Assembly (NCBI RefSeq): GCF_018417595.1
Contig: NZ_CP070982.1
Location: forward strand, 624,001-688,000
Source of the DNA: Pseudomonas entomophila
Lineage (GTDB): Bacteria > Pseudomonadota > Gammaproteobacteria > Pseudomonadales > Pseudomonadaceae
Length of the DNA: 64,000 nucleotides
Direction: 5' to 3'
Shown: one piece after another, positions 25,707 to 36,285 of the stretch
Layout: each line of letters starts with the position of its first letter
Numbering within the stretch: position 1 is the first letter of the stretch
The notes under the pieces: generated by a model
Told to the model about the DNA's origin: nothing
What the model saw: only the letters and a program-made list of their open reading frames with translations
The model's database searches: none
Made by a program: the position numbers and the translations under genes

Positions 25707-26354
25707 TCAGTGGGCCTTGGCCGCGCGGCTGAAGCGGCCGCGCAGCAGGCCGAGGATCATCGGCACCAGCGACAGGACGATGATGCCGACCACCATCAGC
25801 GACAGGTGCTGCTTGATGAATGGCACGTTGCCGAAGAAGTAGCCCAGCGTGACCAGGCCGCCGACCCACAGCAGCGAGCCGGCCACGCTGAAAGCCAGGA
25901 AGCGCGGGTAGTGCATGTGGGCGATGCCGGCGACGAACGGCGCGAAGGTGCGCAGGATGGGTAGGAAGCGCGCCAGGGTGACGGTCTTGCCGCCGTGGCG
26001 TGCGTAGAACTCGTGGGTGCGTTGCAGGTAGTCCTGGCGGAAGATCTTCGACTTGGGGTTGCGGAACAGGCGTTCGCCTGCGGTGCGCCCGATCACGTAG
26101 TTGGTGCTGTCGCCCAGAATGGCTGCCGCCATCAGCAGGCCGGCCAGCAGCACCGGGTCCATGCCGCCGCCTGCGGCCACGGCGCCGGCGATGAACAGCA
26201 GCGAGTCGCCGGGCAGGAAGGGCATCACCACCAGGCCGGTTTCGCAGAAGATCACGGTGAAGAGGATGGCGTAGATCCATGGACCGTAGTTGGTGACCAG
26301 CAGGTCGAGGTAGGCATCGAGATGCAGGATGAGGTCCAGCGGGTTGAAGTCCAT
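25707..26354 (-). CDS. DedA-family membrane protein
   Basis: A 215-residue inner membrane protein of the DedA/VTT group, which includes undecaprenyl-phosphate and phospholipid flippases. Family marks are FLPGDSLLFIAGA, the GRTAGERLF stretch and FARFLPILRTFAPFVAGI, with several hydrophobic helices and a final pair near SLMVVGIIVLSLVPMILG. ATG 26354 starts the conserved N-terminal helix; the longer in-frame extension to 26453 is basic and unlikely. It lies 7 nt upstream of mtfA on the same strand. Confidence 0.88.
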   Translation of the reverse strand: MDFNPLDLILHLDAYLDLLVTNYGPWIYAILFTVIFCETGLVVMPFLPGDSLLFIAGAVAAGGGMDPVLLAGLLMAAAILGDSTNYVIGRTAGERLFRNPKSKIFRQDYLQRTHEFYARHGGKTVTLARFLPILRTFAPFVAGIAHMHYPRFLAFSVAGSLLWVGGLVTLGYFFGNVPFIKQHLSLMVVGIIVLSLVPMILGLLRGRFSRAAKAH

Positions 26355-26520
26355 GTACAGCACCTGTGTTCTTGACCCGCTTCTACGGGCGCGCGATGAC
26401 GGAAAGCGTTCTGGGTGTGGTGGTTTACCTGCGAAAGGTAACTTTTCACACATGACTGGAAGGGGATTATACGGCGAAGTCTCGCTTATGCCCGGAGAGT
26501 TTGTAGCGGGGGGTTACTGT

Positions 26521-26591
26521 GTAGGAGCGGCTTCAGCCGCGATGCAGGCAACGCGGTCTGTGTGGGTGATCGCGGCTGAAGCCGCTCCTAC
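26521..26591. repeat. REP hairpin
   Basis: 23-bp perfect arms (26521-26543 and 26569-26591) of the GTAGGAGCGGCTTCAGCCGC type with a 25-nt loop, between the DedA gene and the GNAT gene. Confidence 0.9.
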
Positions 26592-26613
26592 GGGGCCGAT
26601 GTCCGGCAGGGTT

Positions 26614-27072
26614 TCAGTCCTGGCTGATCGGCAGGATGTAGCTGTCGAACTCGGTGTCCTTGCGAAAGCCCATGGATTCGTAAGTCTTCCTTGCCACCTC
26701 GTTGTCGCTGCTGGTGGACACGCGCATGCGCACGGCGTTGGTTTCCTTGGCCATTTTCTTGGCCTCGCGCATCAGGTTGTCCGCCACCAGCATGCGCCGC
26801 GAGTCCTCGGCCACGTAGATGTCGTTGAGGATCCACACGCGCTTGAGCGACAGCGACGAATAGCTTGGGTAGAGCTGGCAGAAGCCCAGCAGACGGTCGT
26901 CGGCTTCATCCGGCAGGGCCAGGTAGATGATCGATTCGCTGCGCATGAGGCGTTTTTGCAGGAACTTGCGCGAGCTGTCCGGGTAAGGCAGCTGCCCATA
27001 GAACTCACGGTACTTCACGAACAGCGGAGTGAGCAGGTCGAGGTGCTCGAGGGTTGCCTTGATGATGCGCAT
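26614..27072 (-). CDS. GNAT-family N-acetyltransferase
   Basis: A 152-residue single-domain acyltransferase. The order fits the fold: an N-terminal strand MRIIKATLEHLDLL, ILNDIYVAEDSRRMLVADNLM where the acyl-CoA loop lies (here SRRMLV, a weak version of the consensus), then a strand with VRMRVSTSSDNEVARKTYESMGF. The substrate is unknown. It stands alone between the DedA and ethanolamine genes. Confidence 0.8.
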   Translation of the reverse strand: MRIIKATLEHLDLLTPLFVKYREFYGQLPYPDSSRKFLQKRLMRSESIIYLALPDEADDRLLGFCQLYPSYSSLSLKRVWILNDIYVAEDSRRMLVADNLMREAKKMAKETNAVRMRVSTSSDNEVARKTYESMGFRKDTEFDSYILPISQD

Positions 27073-27180
27073 GTGCGGGCCTCTGAGTCCATGTGGGGGT
27101 ACGGCGGATTGCCAGCTGCGTCAGTACGCATGCTGCCTAATGCAGGGTAGAAGCGCAATCCGCCTTCCATGACATGTTTC

Positions 27181-27999
27181 TTACCCTTCTCCGAGTAGGA
27201 AATTTCCGCTTTTGGTGCCGGCGTTATCGCTGTCGATACTATGGACCTCCGCTTCGTCCTTGAGGTTCACCCCCGAAAGCTGGCGTCGACAGGCTTCACG
27301 CATCAAGTACAGCAGGCGATGGGCGGCCATGCCATAGCTCAGGCCTTCCAGGCGCACGTTGGAGATGCAGTTGCGGTAGGCGTCGGTAAGGCCAACCTTG
27401 GGCGCGTAGGTGAAGTACAGCCCGAGGCTGTCGGGCGAGCTCAGGCCCGGACGTTCGCCGATCAGCATCACGGTCATGCGCGCGCCCAGCAGTTCGCCCA
27501 CTTCGTCGGCCACCGCCACGCGGCCCTGTTCCACCAGCACCACCGGGGCGCTGCGCCAGCCGTCGGCGGCGGCTTGCTCCTCGAAGCGGCTCAGGAAGGG
27601 GAGCGTGTGGCGGTGCACGGCCAGGGCGGAGAGCCCGTCGGCGACGACGATGGCCAGGTCTACTCCGCCCGGGTTGGCCTGGGCATGTTCGCGCAGGCGC
27701 TGGGCGGAGTCCTCGTGCAGGCGCCGCCCCAGGTCGGGGCGTTGCAGGTACTGGTGGCGGTCAGTGGCGGCACTGTGCAGCAGCAGGCTGTCGCGGCCCC
27801 GCGCGCTAAGCTGCTGGCGCAGGCCGGCGTGGTCGAAGGGCAGGTGCACGGCGTCGCGGGCCTGGGCGTGGGCGTATTGGAAGTCCAGCTGGGCGCCGGT
27901 GGGCAGGCTGATACCAGTGCGCCCCAGGGCGATGCGCGCGGGGGTGAGGTTGCGCAGCGCCAGCCAGGGGTTGTCCGGGGTGGGAGTATGTCGATCCAT
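27181..27999 (-). CDS. eutC: Ethanolamine ammonia-lyase small subunit
   Basis: A 272-residue subunit of the adenosylcobalamin-dependent lyase that converts ethanolamine to acetaldehyde and ammonia. Typical stretches are [49 protein letters not shown] and [17 protein letters not shown]. The ATG at 27999 lies 8 nt after the eutB stop. An open frame continues upstream through eutB to 28734 in another frame, but that stretch is not coding for this protein. Gene order is eat-eutB-eutC on one transcript. Confidence 0.96.
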   Translation of the reverse strand: MDRHTPTPDNPWLALRNLTPARIALGRTGISLPTGAQLDFQYAHAQARDAVHLPFDHAGLRQQLSARGRDSLLLHSAATDRHQYLQRPDLGRRLHEDSAQRLREHAQANPGGVDLAIVVADGLSALAVHRHTLPFLSRFEEQAAADGWRSAPVVLVEQGRVAVADEVGELLGARMTVMLIGERPGLSSPDSLGLYFTYAPKVGLTDAYRNCISNVRLEGLSYGMAAHRLLYLMREACRRQLSGVNLKDEAEVHSIDSDNAGTKSGNFLLGEG

Positions 28000-28007
28000 G
28001 GTCACCT

Positions 28008-29402
28008 CTAGGCCAGGTGCGCCAGTGCATGGCGGAAGGCCGGTGGCAGGTTGTCGCCGAAGCGCACGCGGCCATCGGCCTGGGTGAAGATGCCAGTACG
28101 CTCCAGCCAGGCCTCGAATTCCGGTCCGGGCTTCAGGCCCAGGGTCTGGCGGGCGTAGAGCGCGTCGTGGAACGAGGTGGTCTGGTAGTTGAGCATGATG
28201 TCGTCGGAGCCGGGGATGCCCATGATGAAGTTGATCCCGGCCACGCCCAGCAGGGTGAGCAGGGTGTCCATGTCGTCCTGGTCGGCTTCGGCGTGGTTGG
28301 TGTAGCAGATGTCGCAGCCCATCGGTACGCCCAGCAGTTTGCCGCAGAAGTGGTCTTCGAGGCCGGCGCGGATGATCTGCTTGCCGTTGTACAGGTATTC
28401 CGGGCCAATGAAGCCGACCACGGTGTTGACCAGGAATGGCTTGAAGTGGCGGGCCACGGCGTAGGCGCGGGTCTCGCAGGTCTGCTGGTCGACGCCATGA
28501 TGGGCGTTGGCCGACAGGGCGCTGCCCTGACCGGTCTCGAAGTACATCAGGTTCTGCCCGACCGTGCCGCGCTTGAGCGACAGGCCGGCCTCGTAGCCTT
28601 CGCGCAGCACGTTGAGGTTGATACCGAAGCTGGCGTTGGCCGCCTCGGTGCCGGCGATGGACTGGAACACCAGGTCCAGCGGCACGCCGCGGTTGATCGC
28701 CTCGATCGAGGTGGTGACGTGGGTGAGCACGCAAGCCTGGGTGGGGATGTCGTAGCGCTGGATGATGGCGTCGAGCATTTCCAGCAGGGCGCAGATCGAG
28801 GCAATGCTGTCGGTGGCCGGGTTGATGCCGATCATGGCGTCGCCGTTGCCGTAGAGCAGGCCGTCGAGGATGCTGGCGGCGATGCCGGCCGGTTCGTCGG
28901 TGGGGTGGTTGGGTTGCAGCCGTGTGGACAGCCGGCCGCGCAGGCCCATGGTGCCGCGGAACTTCGTGACCACGCGGATCTTCTGCGCCACCAGCACCAG
29001 GTCCTGCACGCGCATGATCTTCGACACCGCCGCCGCCATTTCCGGCGTCAGGCCGGGGGCCAGGGCGCGCAGGCTGTGTTCGTCGGCCTGCTCGCCCAGC
29101 AGCCAGTCGCGCAGGCCGCCGACGGTCAGGTGGCTGACCGGGGCGAAGGCCTGTTTGTCGTGGGTGTCGATGATCAGCCGGGTGACTTCATCTTGCTCAT
29201 AGGGGATCAGCGCTTCGTTGAGGAAGTGCGTCAGCGGGATATCGGCCAGGGCCATCTGCGCCGCGACCCGCTCACCATCGTTGCTGGCGGCGACGCCCGC
29301 CAGGTAGTCGCCCGAGCGCGCCGGGCTGGCCTTGGCCATCACCTCTTTGAGGCTGTCGAAACGGTAGATCTGGTGACCGACCGTGTGCACGAAACTTGCC
29401 AT
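28008..29402 (-). CDS. eutB: Ethanolamine ammonia-lyase large subunit
   Basis: A 464-residue catalytic subunit with a TIM-barrel fold that binds adenosylcobalamin and ethanolamine together with EutC. Recognisable stretches include [69 protein letters not shown] and [20 protein letters not shown]. Length is as expected. ATG 29402 begins MASFVHTVG; the frame open to 29549 is not needed. It lies between eat and eutC; no eutA reactivase or microcompartment genes are present, so this is the simple Pseudomonas-type pathway. Confidence 0.97.
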   Translation of the reverse strand: MASFVHTVGHQIYRFDSLKEVMAKASPARSGDYLAGVAASNDGERVAAQMALADIPLTHFLNEALIPYEQDEVTRLIIDTHDKQAFAPVSHLTVGGLRDWLLGEQADEHSLRALAPGLTPEMAAAVSKIMRVQDLVLVAQKIRVVTKFRGTMGLRGRLSTRLQPNHPTDEPAGIAASILDGLLYGNGDAMIGINPATDSIASICALLEMLDAIIQRYDIPTQACVLTHVTTSIEAINRGVPLDLVFQSIAGTEAANASFGINLNVLREGYEAGLSLKRGTVGQNLMYFETGQGSALSANAHHGVDQQTCETRAYAVARHFKPFLVNTVVGFIGPEYLYNGKQIIRAGLEDHFCGKLLGVPMGCDICYTNHAEADQDDMDTLLTLLGVAGINFIMGIPGSDDIMLNYQTTSFHDALYARQTLGLKPGPEFEAWLERTGIFTQADGRVRFGDNLPPAFRHALAHLA

Positions 29403-29451
29403 ACAGAATCTCCAGGGCGCCGCAGGGCTGGCCTGCGGCGTGGGTCGGCGC

Positions 29452-30900
29452 TCAGTGCAGGGCCTCTTCGGCCTGCTGGATCGCGGCGAATTCCTCTTCG
29501 GGCGTGCCGGCCACCAGGTGATGGCGGCTGTAGAAAGCAAAGTAGGCAATCAATACGGCATAGATCAAGGCGGCGCCGATCACCACCCGCGGATCGACCA
29601 GGAAGCCGGCGACCACGGCGATGCAGGCCAGCACCAGGGCCACGCCCGAGGTGAAGATGCCACCTGGGGTGCGGTACGGGCGCTCCATTTTCGGCCGGCG
29701 GATGCGCAGGGTGATGTGCGCGGCCATCATCAGCACATAGGACAGCGTGGCACCGAACACCGCCACCAGGATCAGCAGGTCGCCCTGGCCGGTCAGCGAC
29801 AAGGCGAAGCCGATGATCCCGGGGATCACCAGGGCCAGCACCGGTGCCTTGCTCTTGTTGGTTTCCGACAGCTTGCGCGGCAGGTAGCCAGCACGGGAAA
29901 GGGCGAAGATCTGCCGCGAATAGGCGTAGATGATCGAGAAGAAGCTGGCGATCAGGCCGGCCAGGCCGACCAGGTTGACGAAGCCGCCCATCCAGGTGGA
30001 GCCGCCGTAGGCTTTGGACAGCGCCTCGACCAGCGGGTTGCCGGAAGCCTTGAGCGCGTCGGCACCGGCGCCGCCAGGGCCGACCACCAGGATCAGCAGG
30101 GCGAAGGCGAGCAGCACCAGCATGGCGCCGATCAGGCCGCGGGGCAGGTCGCGCTTGGGGTTCTTGGTTTCTTCGGCGGCCAGTGGCACGCCTTCGACGG
30201 CGAGGAAGAACCAGATCGCGTAGGGGATCGCCGCCCACACGCCGACATAGCCGAACGGCAGGAAGCTGCTTGCACCAACGGCGTCGGTCTTGGCGATGTC
30301 GAACAGGTTGGCTGCATCGAAATGGGGCACCATGCCGATCAGGAATACGGCCAGGGCAATGGCGGCGATGGCCGTGATGATGAACATCAGTTTCAGCGCC
30401 TCGCCCACCCCGAAGATGTGGATGCCGATGAACACGATGTAGAACGCCAGGTAGATCATCCAGCCGCCGATGCCGAACAGTGACTGGCAGTAGGCGCCGA
30501 TGAACACGGCAATGGCTGCGGGGGCAATGGCGTACTCGATGAGGATCGCCGTGCCGGTGAGGAAGCCGCCCCAGGGGCCGAAGGCGCTGCGGGCGAAACC
30601 GTAGCCGCCGCCGGCGGTGGGGATCATCGACGACAGCTCGGCCAGGGAGAAGCACATGCACAGGTACATGGTGGCCATCAGCAGGGTGGCGAGGAACATG
30701 CCGCCCCAGCCGCCCTGGGCCAGGCCGAAGTTCCAGCCGGCGTAGTCGCCGGAGATCACGTAGGCCACGCCCAGGCCCACCAGCAGGACCCAGCCGGCGG
30801 CGCCTTTCTTCAGTTCACGTTGCTGGAAATAGTCCGAGCCGACTTTTTCGAAGTCGACGGAAGAGCTCGCCGGCGCGCCGGCGGAGTGATCGCTTGGCAT
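29452..30900 (-). CDS. eat: Ethanolamine permease
   Basis: A 482-residue inner membrane transporter of the APC superfamily with about 12 hydrophobic segments. Ethanolamine-permease features include GWVLLVGLGVAYVISGDYAG near the first helix, PTAGGGYGFARSAFGPWGG in the second, and VEGVPLAAEETKNPKRDLPRG. The ATG at 30900 has an AGGTGA ribosome binding site; a GTG three codons earlier (30909) overlaps that site and is less likely. A sigma-54 promoter lies 42 nt upstream. It is the first gene of the eat-eutB-eutC transcript. Confidence 0.95.
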   Translation of the reverse strand: MPSDHSAGAPASSSVDFEKVGSDYFQQRELKKGAAGWVLLVGLGVAYVISGDYAGWNFGLAQGGWGGMFLATLLMATMYLCMCFSLAELSSMIPTAGGGYGFARSAFGPWGGFLTGTAILIEYAIAPAAIAVFIGAYCQSLFGIGGWMIYLAFYIVFIGIHIFGVGEALKLMFIITAIAAIALAVFLIGMVPHFDAANLFDIAKTDAVGASSFLPFGYVGVWAAIPYAIWFFLAVEGVPLAAEETKNPKRDLPRGLIGAMLVLLAFALLILVVGPGGAGADALKASGNPLVEALSKAYGGSTWMGGFVNLVGLAGLIASFFSIIYAYSRQIFALSRAGYLPRKLSETNKSKAPVLALVIPGIIGFALSLTGQGDLLILVAVFGATLSYVLMMAAHITLRIRRPKMERPYRTPGGIFTSGVALVLACIAVVAGFLVDPRVVIGAALIYAVLIAYFAFYSRHHLVAGTPEEEFAAIQQAEEALH

Positions 30901-30941
30901 GGTGTTCACCTGTTCTTTTCGTTTTTGAGTGGTGAAAGTTT

Positions 30942-30957
30942 TGCAGGATGCGGGCCA
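30942..30957 (-). promoter_or_regulatory. Sigma-54 (-24/-12) promoter of eat-eutBC
   Basis: On the minus strand the site reads TGGCCCGCATCCTGCA, with the GG and GC pairs at the correct spacing against TGGCACG-N4-TTGCW. It lies 42 nt from the eat ATG. A near copy precedes exaC at 34024-34039, and the divergent regulator at 34243 is a sigma-54 activator. Confidence 0.75.
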
Positions 30958-30968
30958 GGGGGGAGCGG

Positions 30969-30991
30969 TTCGCCAGCAAGCTGGCTCCTAC
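30969..30991. repeat. REP hairpin, left arm (split by the IS)
   Basis: This 23-bp arm is perfectly complementary to 32428-32450. The IS3 element lies between them, in what was the loop of the hairpin. Confidence 0.9.
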
Positions 30992-31022
30992 GGGGTGGAC
31001 TGCCCCCAAAAACTTGGACAGA

Positions 31023-31829
31023 TCAGCTAGCAGCCTGGGCCCTGTACTCAACAGGGCTTAGGCCGTCCAGCTTCAGTCTGATACGGTCGTGGTTGTAGTA
31101 GCGGATGTATTCGTCCAGGCCTGCTTTCAATTCTTCCACGCTTTCGAACCGCTTCAGATAGAAAAACTCTGACTTGAGCGTGCCGAAAAAGCTTTCCATT
31201 GCCGCGTTGTCCAGGCAATTGCCTTTACGCGACATGCTCTGCTTCACACCGTGACGCTTAAGCGTGTCGCGGTATTGAGCCTGCTGGTAGTGCCACCCTT
31301 GATCAGAGTGGATTACCAGCTTTGGCTCATCGCCCAAACAGCCCAGCGCCTTATCCAGCATGCTTCCAACCAAGCTGTAGCTGGGGCGGCTGGCCGTCTC
31401 GTAGGCCACAATCTCGCCGTTGTATAGATCCATCACTGGCGAGAGGTAGAACTTCTGCTGGGCCACTTTGAACTCGGTCACGTCAGTCACCCACTTCTGA
31501 TTCGGGCGCTGGGCGATAAAATTTCGCTCCAACAGGTTCGCCGCGATCTTGCCGACAATTCCGCGGTACGACCGATATTTCTTGCGGCGCACAACCGATT
31601 GCAGCCCCATTCCAGCCATCAGTCGCTCCACGACCTTCTTGTTGACCACTGTCCCTTGGCGCCTGATCGAAAGCGCAACACGGCGGTAGCCATACAGCCC
31701 CTTTTCCTCGTGATAGACGCGCTGAACCAACTCTTTGAGCGCAGCATCCTTGTCCGGCTTTTGCTGGATTTTCACTTGGTAGTAGAAGGTGCTGCGAGCC
31801 AACTCAACCAGCGCCAGGAGGCACGCCAA
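31023..31829 (-). CDS. IS3-family transposase OrfB (catalytic DDE part)
   Basis: A 268-residue integrase-core protein. Family marks include GYRRVALSIRRQG, WVTDVTEF (first Asp), VIHSDQGWHYQ (second Asp) and SMSRKGNCLDNAAMESFFGTLKSE, which holds the catalytic Glu. The frame lies in the -1 register relative to orfA, and a GAAAAAG slippery run (31865-31871) near the orfA end would let ribosomes make the OrfAB fusion transposase. No internal stop codons are seen. Confidence 0.95.
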   Translation of the reverse strand: MACLLALVELARSTFYYQVKIQQKPDKDAALKELVQRVYHEEKGLYGYRRVALSIRRQGTVVNKKVVERLMAGMGLQSVVRRKKYRSYRGIVGKIAANLLERNFIAQRPNQKWVTDVTEFKVAQQKFYLSPVMDLYNGEIVAYETASRPSYSLVGSMLDKALGCLGDEPKLVIHSDQGWHYQQAQYRDTLKRHGVKQSMSRKGNCLDNAAMESFFGTLKSEFFYLKRFESVEELKAGLDEYIRYYNHDRIRLKLDGLSPVEYRAQAAS

Positions 31830-31858
31830 GGGGAATCGATCCTTGAGCTTGGCGACGA

Positions 31859-32371
31859 TCAGCGCTTTTTCGTCTGACTTCGCTCTTTTGACTCCCTCAA
31901 GGCCTTTAACTCCTTTAGGACAGCATTCTCCATACGTAGATATTCGAGTTCAGCCAGCAATTGCTCGCGAGGTTTGTCCGCATCATGGGCGTCGGTTGGC
32001 TTTACAGGCTTGATGTTCTTCGGCACGGCAGTCGGCTTTTTGGGTTGCTCAGGTGTGGGATGACCACTGTAGTACTGCTGCTCCCAAATGCCTATTCGCG
32101 AAGACTGGCCAAGGCCAAAATGCGCTGCAGTTTGGCGCATCGAGAGCCGATGCTCGCGCATGTGCCGCACTACTTGCTGCTTGAAGTCATCACTGTAACG
32201 AAGGCTCTTTGGCTTAGGCGCAACGCTGGAGTGCGCCTGGTGACTGGCGACCCATCGCCGCAGCAGACTGACATCGATACCAAAATGCTGCGCCACCTTC
32301 CTGAAGCCATTGAGGCCTTCAAGGTAGGTGGTGATGGCTGTGAGCTTGAAGCGCTCGGTGTATTTGCTCAT
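31859..32371 (-). CDS. IS3-family transposase OrfA (DNA-binding part)
   Basis: A 170-residue protein with two helix-turn-helix units (AITTYLEGLNGFRKVAQHFG and HMREHRLSMRQTAAHFGLGQ) and a C-terminal leucine-zipper-like helix (LLAELEYLRMENAVLKELKA), an arrangement typical of the IS150-like branch of IS3. The ATG at 32371 has a GGGGGAG ribosome binding site; an earlier ATG at 32401 lies within the terminal repeat. A frameshift at its 3' end links it to orfB. Confidence 0.93.
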   Translation of the reverse strand: MSKYTERFKLTAITTYLEGLNGFRKVAQHFGIDVSLLRRWVASHQAHSSVAPKPKSLRYSDDFKQQVVRHMREHRLSMRQTAAHFGLGQSSRIGIWEQQYYSGHPTPEQPKKPTAVPKNIKPVKPTDAHDADKPREQLLAELEYLRMENAVLKELKALRESKERSQTKKR

Positions 32372-32427
32372 AACTCCCCCAAGGGTTGGATTGGTGTCCA
32401 ACTTCTTGGGGGCAGTCCAGGGACAGG

Positions 32428-32450
32428 TAGGAGCCAGCTTGCTGGCGAAG
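32428..32450. repeat. REP hairpin, right arm (split by the IS)
   Basis: Perfect 23-bp reverse complement of 30969-30991. It ends 5 nt before the exaC stop codon. Confidence 0.9.
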
Positions 32451-32455
32451 GGAGC

Positions 32456-33976
<1,521 letters not shown>

Positions 33977-34023
33977 GGTGTGTCTCCTGGTCGTTGTGAT
34001 TGTTGCGGAGTTACCAAGCGTAG

Positions 34024-34039
34024 AGCAAAGGTCGGGCCA
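34024..34039 (-). promoter_or_regulatory. Sigma-54 (-24/-12) promoter of exaC
   Basis: Reads TGGCCCGACCTTTGCT on the minus strand, differing from TGGCACG-N4-TTGCW at one position only. It lies 48 nt from the exaC ATG, in the region between exaC and its divergent sigma-54 activator. Confidence 0.85.
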
Positions 34040-34242
34040 GTGCCGTGGAGCCTTTGCAAATCAGTGACTTGAGTCAGTGTTCGGCGCGCGGCGATGAAGC
34101 GCTGTGCCAGGCATGGCACGGGACGGGTGACACTTTGTACCGTTTTCGGCACGCCCATGACTCGGTGGTCAGTGCGGCATTGCAAAGCGTTCGCGCCTGG
34201 AGGATGCTGGCGGGACGATCGATCTGCGGAGAACAACAACAC

Positions 34243-36219
34243 ATGCAGAGCAATTCGTTCAGCCGCCATGCCCAGCAGGTGCTCACCATCGCCCGCGGGC
34301 AGGCCAGCGGGCCGGGCAGCGACCCGTCCATCGCCCGTTCCTGGCTGCGTTGCCTGGAGGATTACCACCTCGACCCCGCACGTGCCCAGGCGCCCGTGGT
34401 GCTCGAGCACGGCCGCCTGCTGGAGAGCCGCGAACGCCTGCACCAGGTGCTGCAGATCGCCAACAACGAAATGAACAGCCTGCACCAGCAACTGTCTGGT
34501 GCCGGCCACGCGGTGCTGCTCACCGATGCCCGTGGCGTCATCCTCAACTGCGTCACCACGCCCAGCGAGCGGCGCATCTTCGAGCGCGCCGGGCTGTGGC
34601 TCGGTGCCGACTGGAGCGAGGCCCGCGAGGGCACCAACGGCATCGGCACCTGCCTGGTCGAGCGTCAGGCCCTGACCATCCACCAGGACGAACACTTCCG
34701 TGGCCGGCACACGGGGCTGACCTGCTCGGCCAGCCCGGTGTTCGACCCCCATGGCGAGCTGCTGGCGGTGCTTGATGTTTCATCGGCGCGACCGGACGTG
34801 TCGCGGCAGAGCCAGTTCCACACCATGGCCCTGGTCAACCTCTCGGCGAAGATGATCGAGAGCTGCTATTTCCTGCGCCACTTCGAACAGCAATGGTTGC
34901 TGCGTTTCCACCTGCAGGCCGAGTCGGTCGGGCTGTTCAGCGAAGGCCTGCTGGCGTTCGATGGTGACGGGCGGATCTGCGCGGCCAACCAGAGCGCGCT
35001 GAACCTGTTGGGCACCATCCGTGGCGGCGTGCTGGGCAAACCGCTGGACACCTTCTTTGCGTGCAGCCACGACGAGCTGTTCAGCCGCGCTACGCCACAA
35101 GGCAGCACAGCCTGGCCGCTGCATACCCGTGATGGTCGGCAGGTGTTCGCCAGCCTGCGTGGTCAGGCGCGCACGCCGGTCTGGTCGGTGCCGGTGGCGT
35201 TGCCCAAGGCCAGCGAGCCCGGCATCTGCCTGCTCGACCCGGCCTTGCAGAACGATTTTCGCCGCGCCGTGCGTGTCTTCGAGCGCGACGTGCCGTTGCT
35301 GCTGCGCGGCGAGACCGGTTGCGGCAAGGAGGCCTTCGCCCAAGCGGTGCACCAGGCCAGCGCCCGCCGGCACAAACCGTTCGTGGCGATCAACTGCGCC
35401 TCGATTCCGGAAAGCCTGATCGAGAGCGAGCTGTTCGGCTATCGCGGCGGCAGTTTCACCGGCGCGCGCAAGGAAGGCATGCGCGGCAAGCTGTTGCAGG
35501 CCGACGGCGGCACCCTGTTGCTCGATGAGATCGGCGACATGCCGCTGGCCTTGCAGACCCGCCTGCTGCGGGTGCTTGAAGAGCGTCAGGTGGTCCCCAT
35601 TGGCGGCGAGCCACAGGCGGTGGATGTGCGGATCATCAGTGCCACCCACCGTGACCTGCTGGAGCGGGTGGAGCAGGGCGGTTTCCGCGAAGACCTTTAT
35701 TACCGCCTCAATGGCCTGGAGGTGGCGTTGCCGGCGCTGCGCGAGCGCAGCGACAAGGGGCAGTTGCTGGATTTCCTGCTGGAGCAGGAGGCCGAGGGCC
35801 AGGCCATCGGCCTCGAGTCCGGCGCCCGCCAGGCGCTGCTGGACTTCATCTGGCCGGGAAATGTGCGGCAACTGCGCAATGTGCTGCGTACGCTGGTGGC
35901 GCTGTGCGAAGGCACGCATATCGGTTTTTCGGATCTCCCTGCAATCGTCCGAAATGGCGCGCCCTCTGTAGGAGCGGCCTTGTGCCGCGAAAGGGCCGCA
36001 GAGCGGCCCCAGGATTCCGGCAGCGCTGCTGATTCCGCCGGGGCTGCTTTGCAGCCCATTCGCGGCACAAGGCCGCTCCTACACGCCGAGCGCGATGCAC
36101 TGCTCGCCATACTGGAGGCAAACCGCTGGCACCTGACCCACGTCGCCGAGCACCTGGGCATCAGCCGCAACACCCTCTATCGAAAACTGCGCAAACACGG
36201 CATCGCCCGGGCTGGTTGA
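34243..36219 (+). CDS. Sigma-54-dependent transcriptional activator (AcoR/EatR type)
   Basis: A 658-residue activator. A GAF-like sensor region covers about residues 60-220, with FSEGLLAFDGDGRICAANQS (PAS-like) after it. The AAA+ domain has Walker A GETGCGKE (about 356-363) and Walker B GGTLLLDEIG. The sigma-54 contact loop reads GSFTGA (403-408) instead of GAFTGA. The C-terminal Fis-type helix-turn-helix (HVAEHLGISRNTLYRKLRKH) binds DNA. Residues about 575-613 are encoded by an inserted REP element. ATG 34243 has a GGAG site upstream. Neighbouring sigma-54 promoters at exaC and eat make it the likely regulator of ethanolamine catabolism. Confidence 0.88.
   Translation: MQSNSFSRHAQQVLTIARGQASGPGSDPSIARSWLRCLEDYHLDPARAQAPVVLEHGRLLESRERLHQVLQIANNEMNSLHQQLSGAGHAVLLTDARGVILNCVTTPSERRIFERAGLWLGADWSEAREGTNGIGTCLVERQALTIHQDEHFRGRHTGLTCSASPVFDPHGELLAVLDVSSARPDVSRQSQFHTMALVNLSAKMIESCYFLRHFEQQWLLRFHLQAESVGLFSEGLLAFDGDGRICAANQSALNLLGTIRGGVLGKPLDTFFACSHDELFSRATPQGSTAWPLHTRDGRQVFASLRGQARTPVWSVPVALPKASEPGICLLDPALQNDFRRAVRVFERDVPLLLRGETGCGKEAFAQAVHQASARRHKPFVAINCASIPESLIESELFGYRGGSFTGARKEGMRGKLLQADGGTLLLDEIGDMPLALQTRLLRVLEERQVVPIGGEPQAVDVRIISATHRDLLERVEQGGFREDLYYRLNGLEVALPALRERSDKGQLLDFLLEQEAEGQAIGLESGARQALLDFIWPGNVRQLRNVLRTLVALCEGTHIGFSDLPAIVRNGAPSVGAALCRERAAERPQDSGSAADSAGAALQPIRGTRPLLHAERDALLAILEANRWHLTHVAEHLGISRNTLYRKLRKHGIARAG
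35967..36083. repeat. REP hairpin inserted in frame within the activator gene
   Basis: 24-bp perfect arms (35967-35990 and 36060-36083) of the GTAGGAGCGGCCTTGTGCCGC type. The 117-bp insert is a multiple of three and has no stop codon in the reading frame, so the gene stays open. It lies between the AAA+ and helix-turn-helix domains, replacing or extending the linker. Confidence 0.9.
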
Positions 36220-36285
36220 GCGAAACAGCGGGTGCGATTTCCCTCGCCGTGGGCTACCCTGCCTCGACGTTTTGCGAGGTCGATC

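Larger units (their letters stand above)
30996..32420 (-). mobile_element. IS3-family insertion sequence (1425 bp)
   Basis: Terminal inverted repeats at 30996-31020 and 32396-32420 match at about 23 of 25 positions and start TGGACTGCCCCCAA. Both ends are flanked by GGG (30993-30995 and 32421-32423), a 3-bp target duplication as expected for IS3 elements. Two transposase frames, orfA and orfB, are on the minus strand and both look intact, so the copy may be active. Confidence 0.93.

Noticed and set aside
28000..28734. In-frame upstream extension of eutC through eutB
   Set aside because: The extension is a GC-rich shadow of eutB in another frame; real EutC starts at 27999 by family length and start position.
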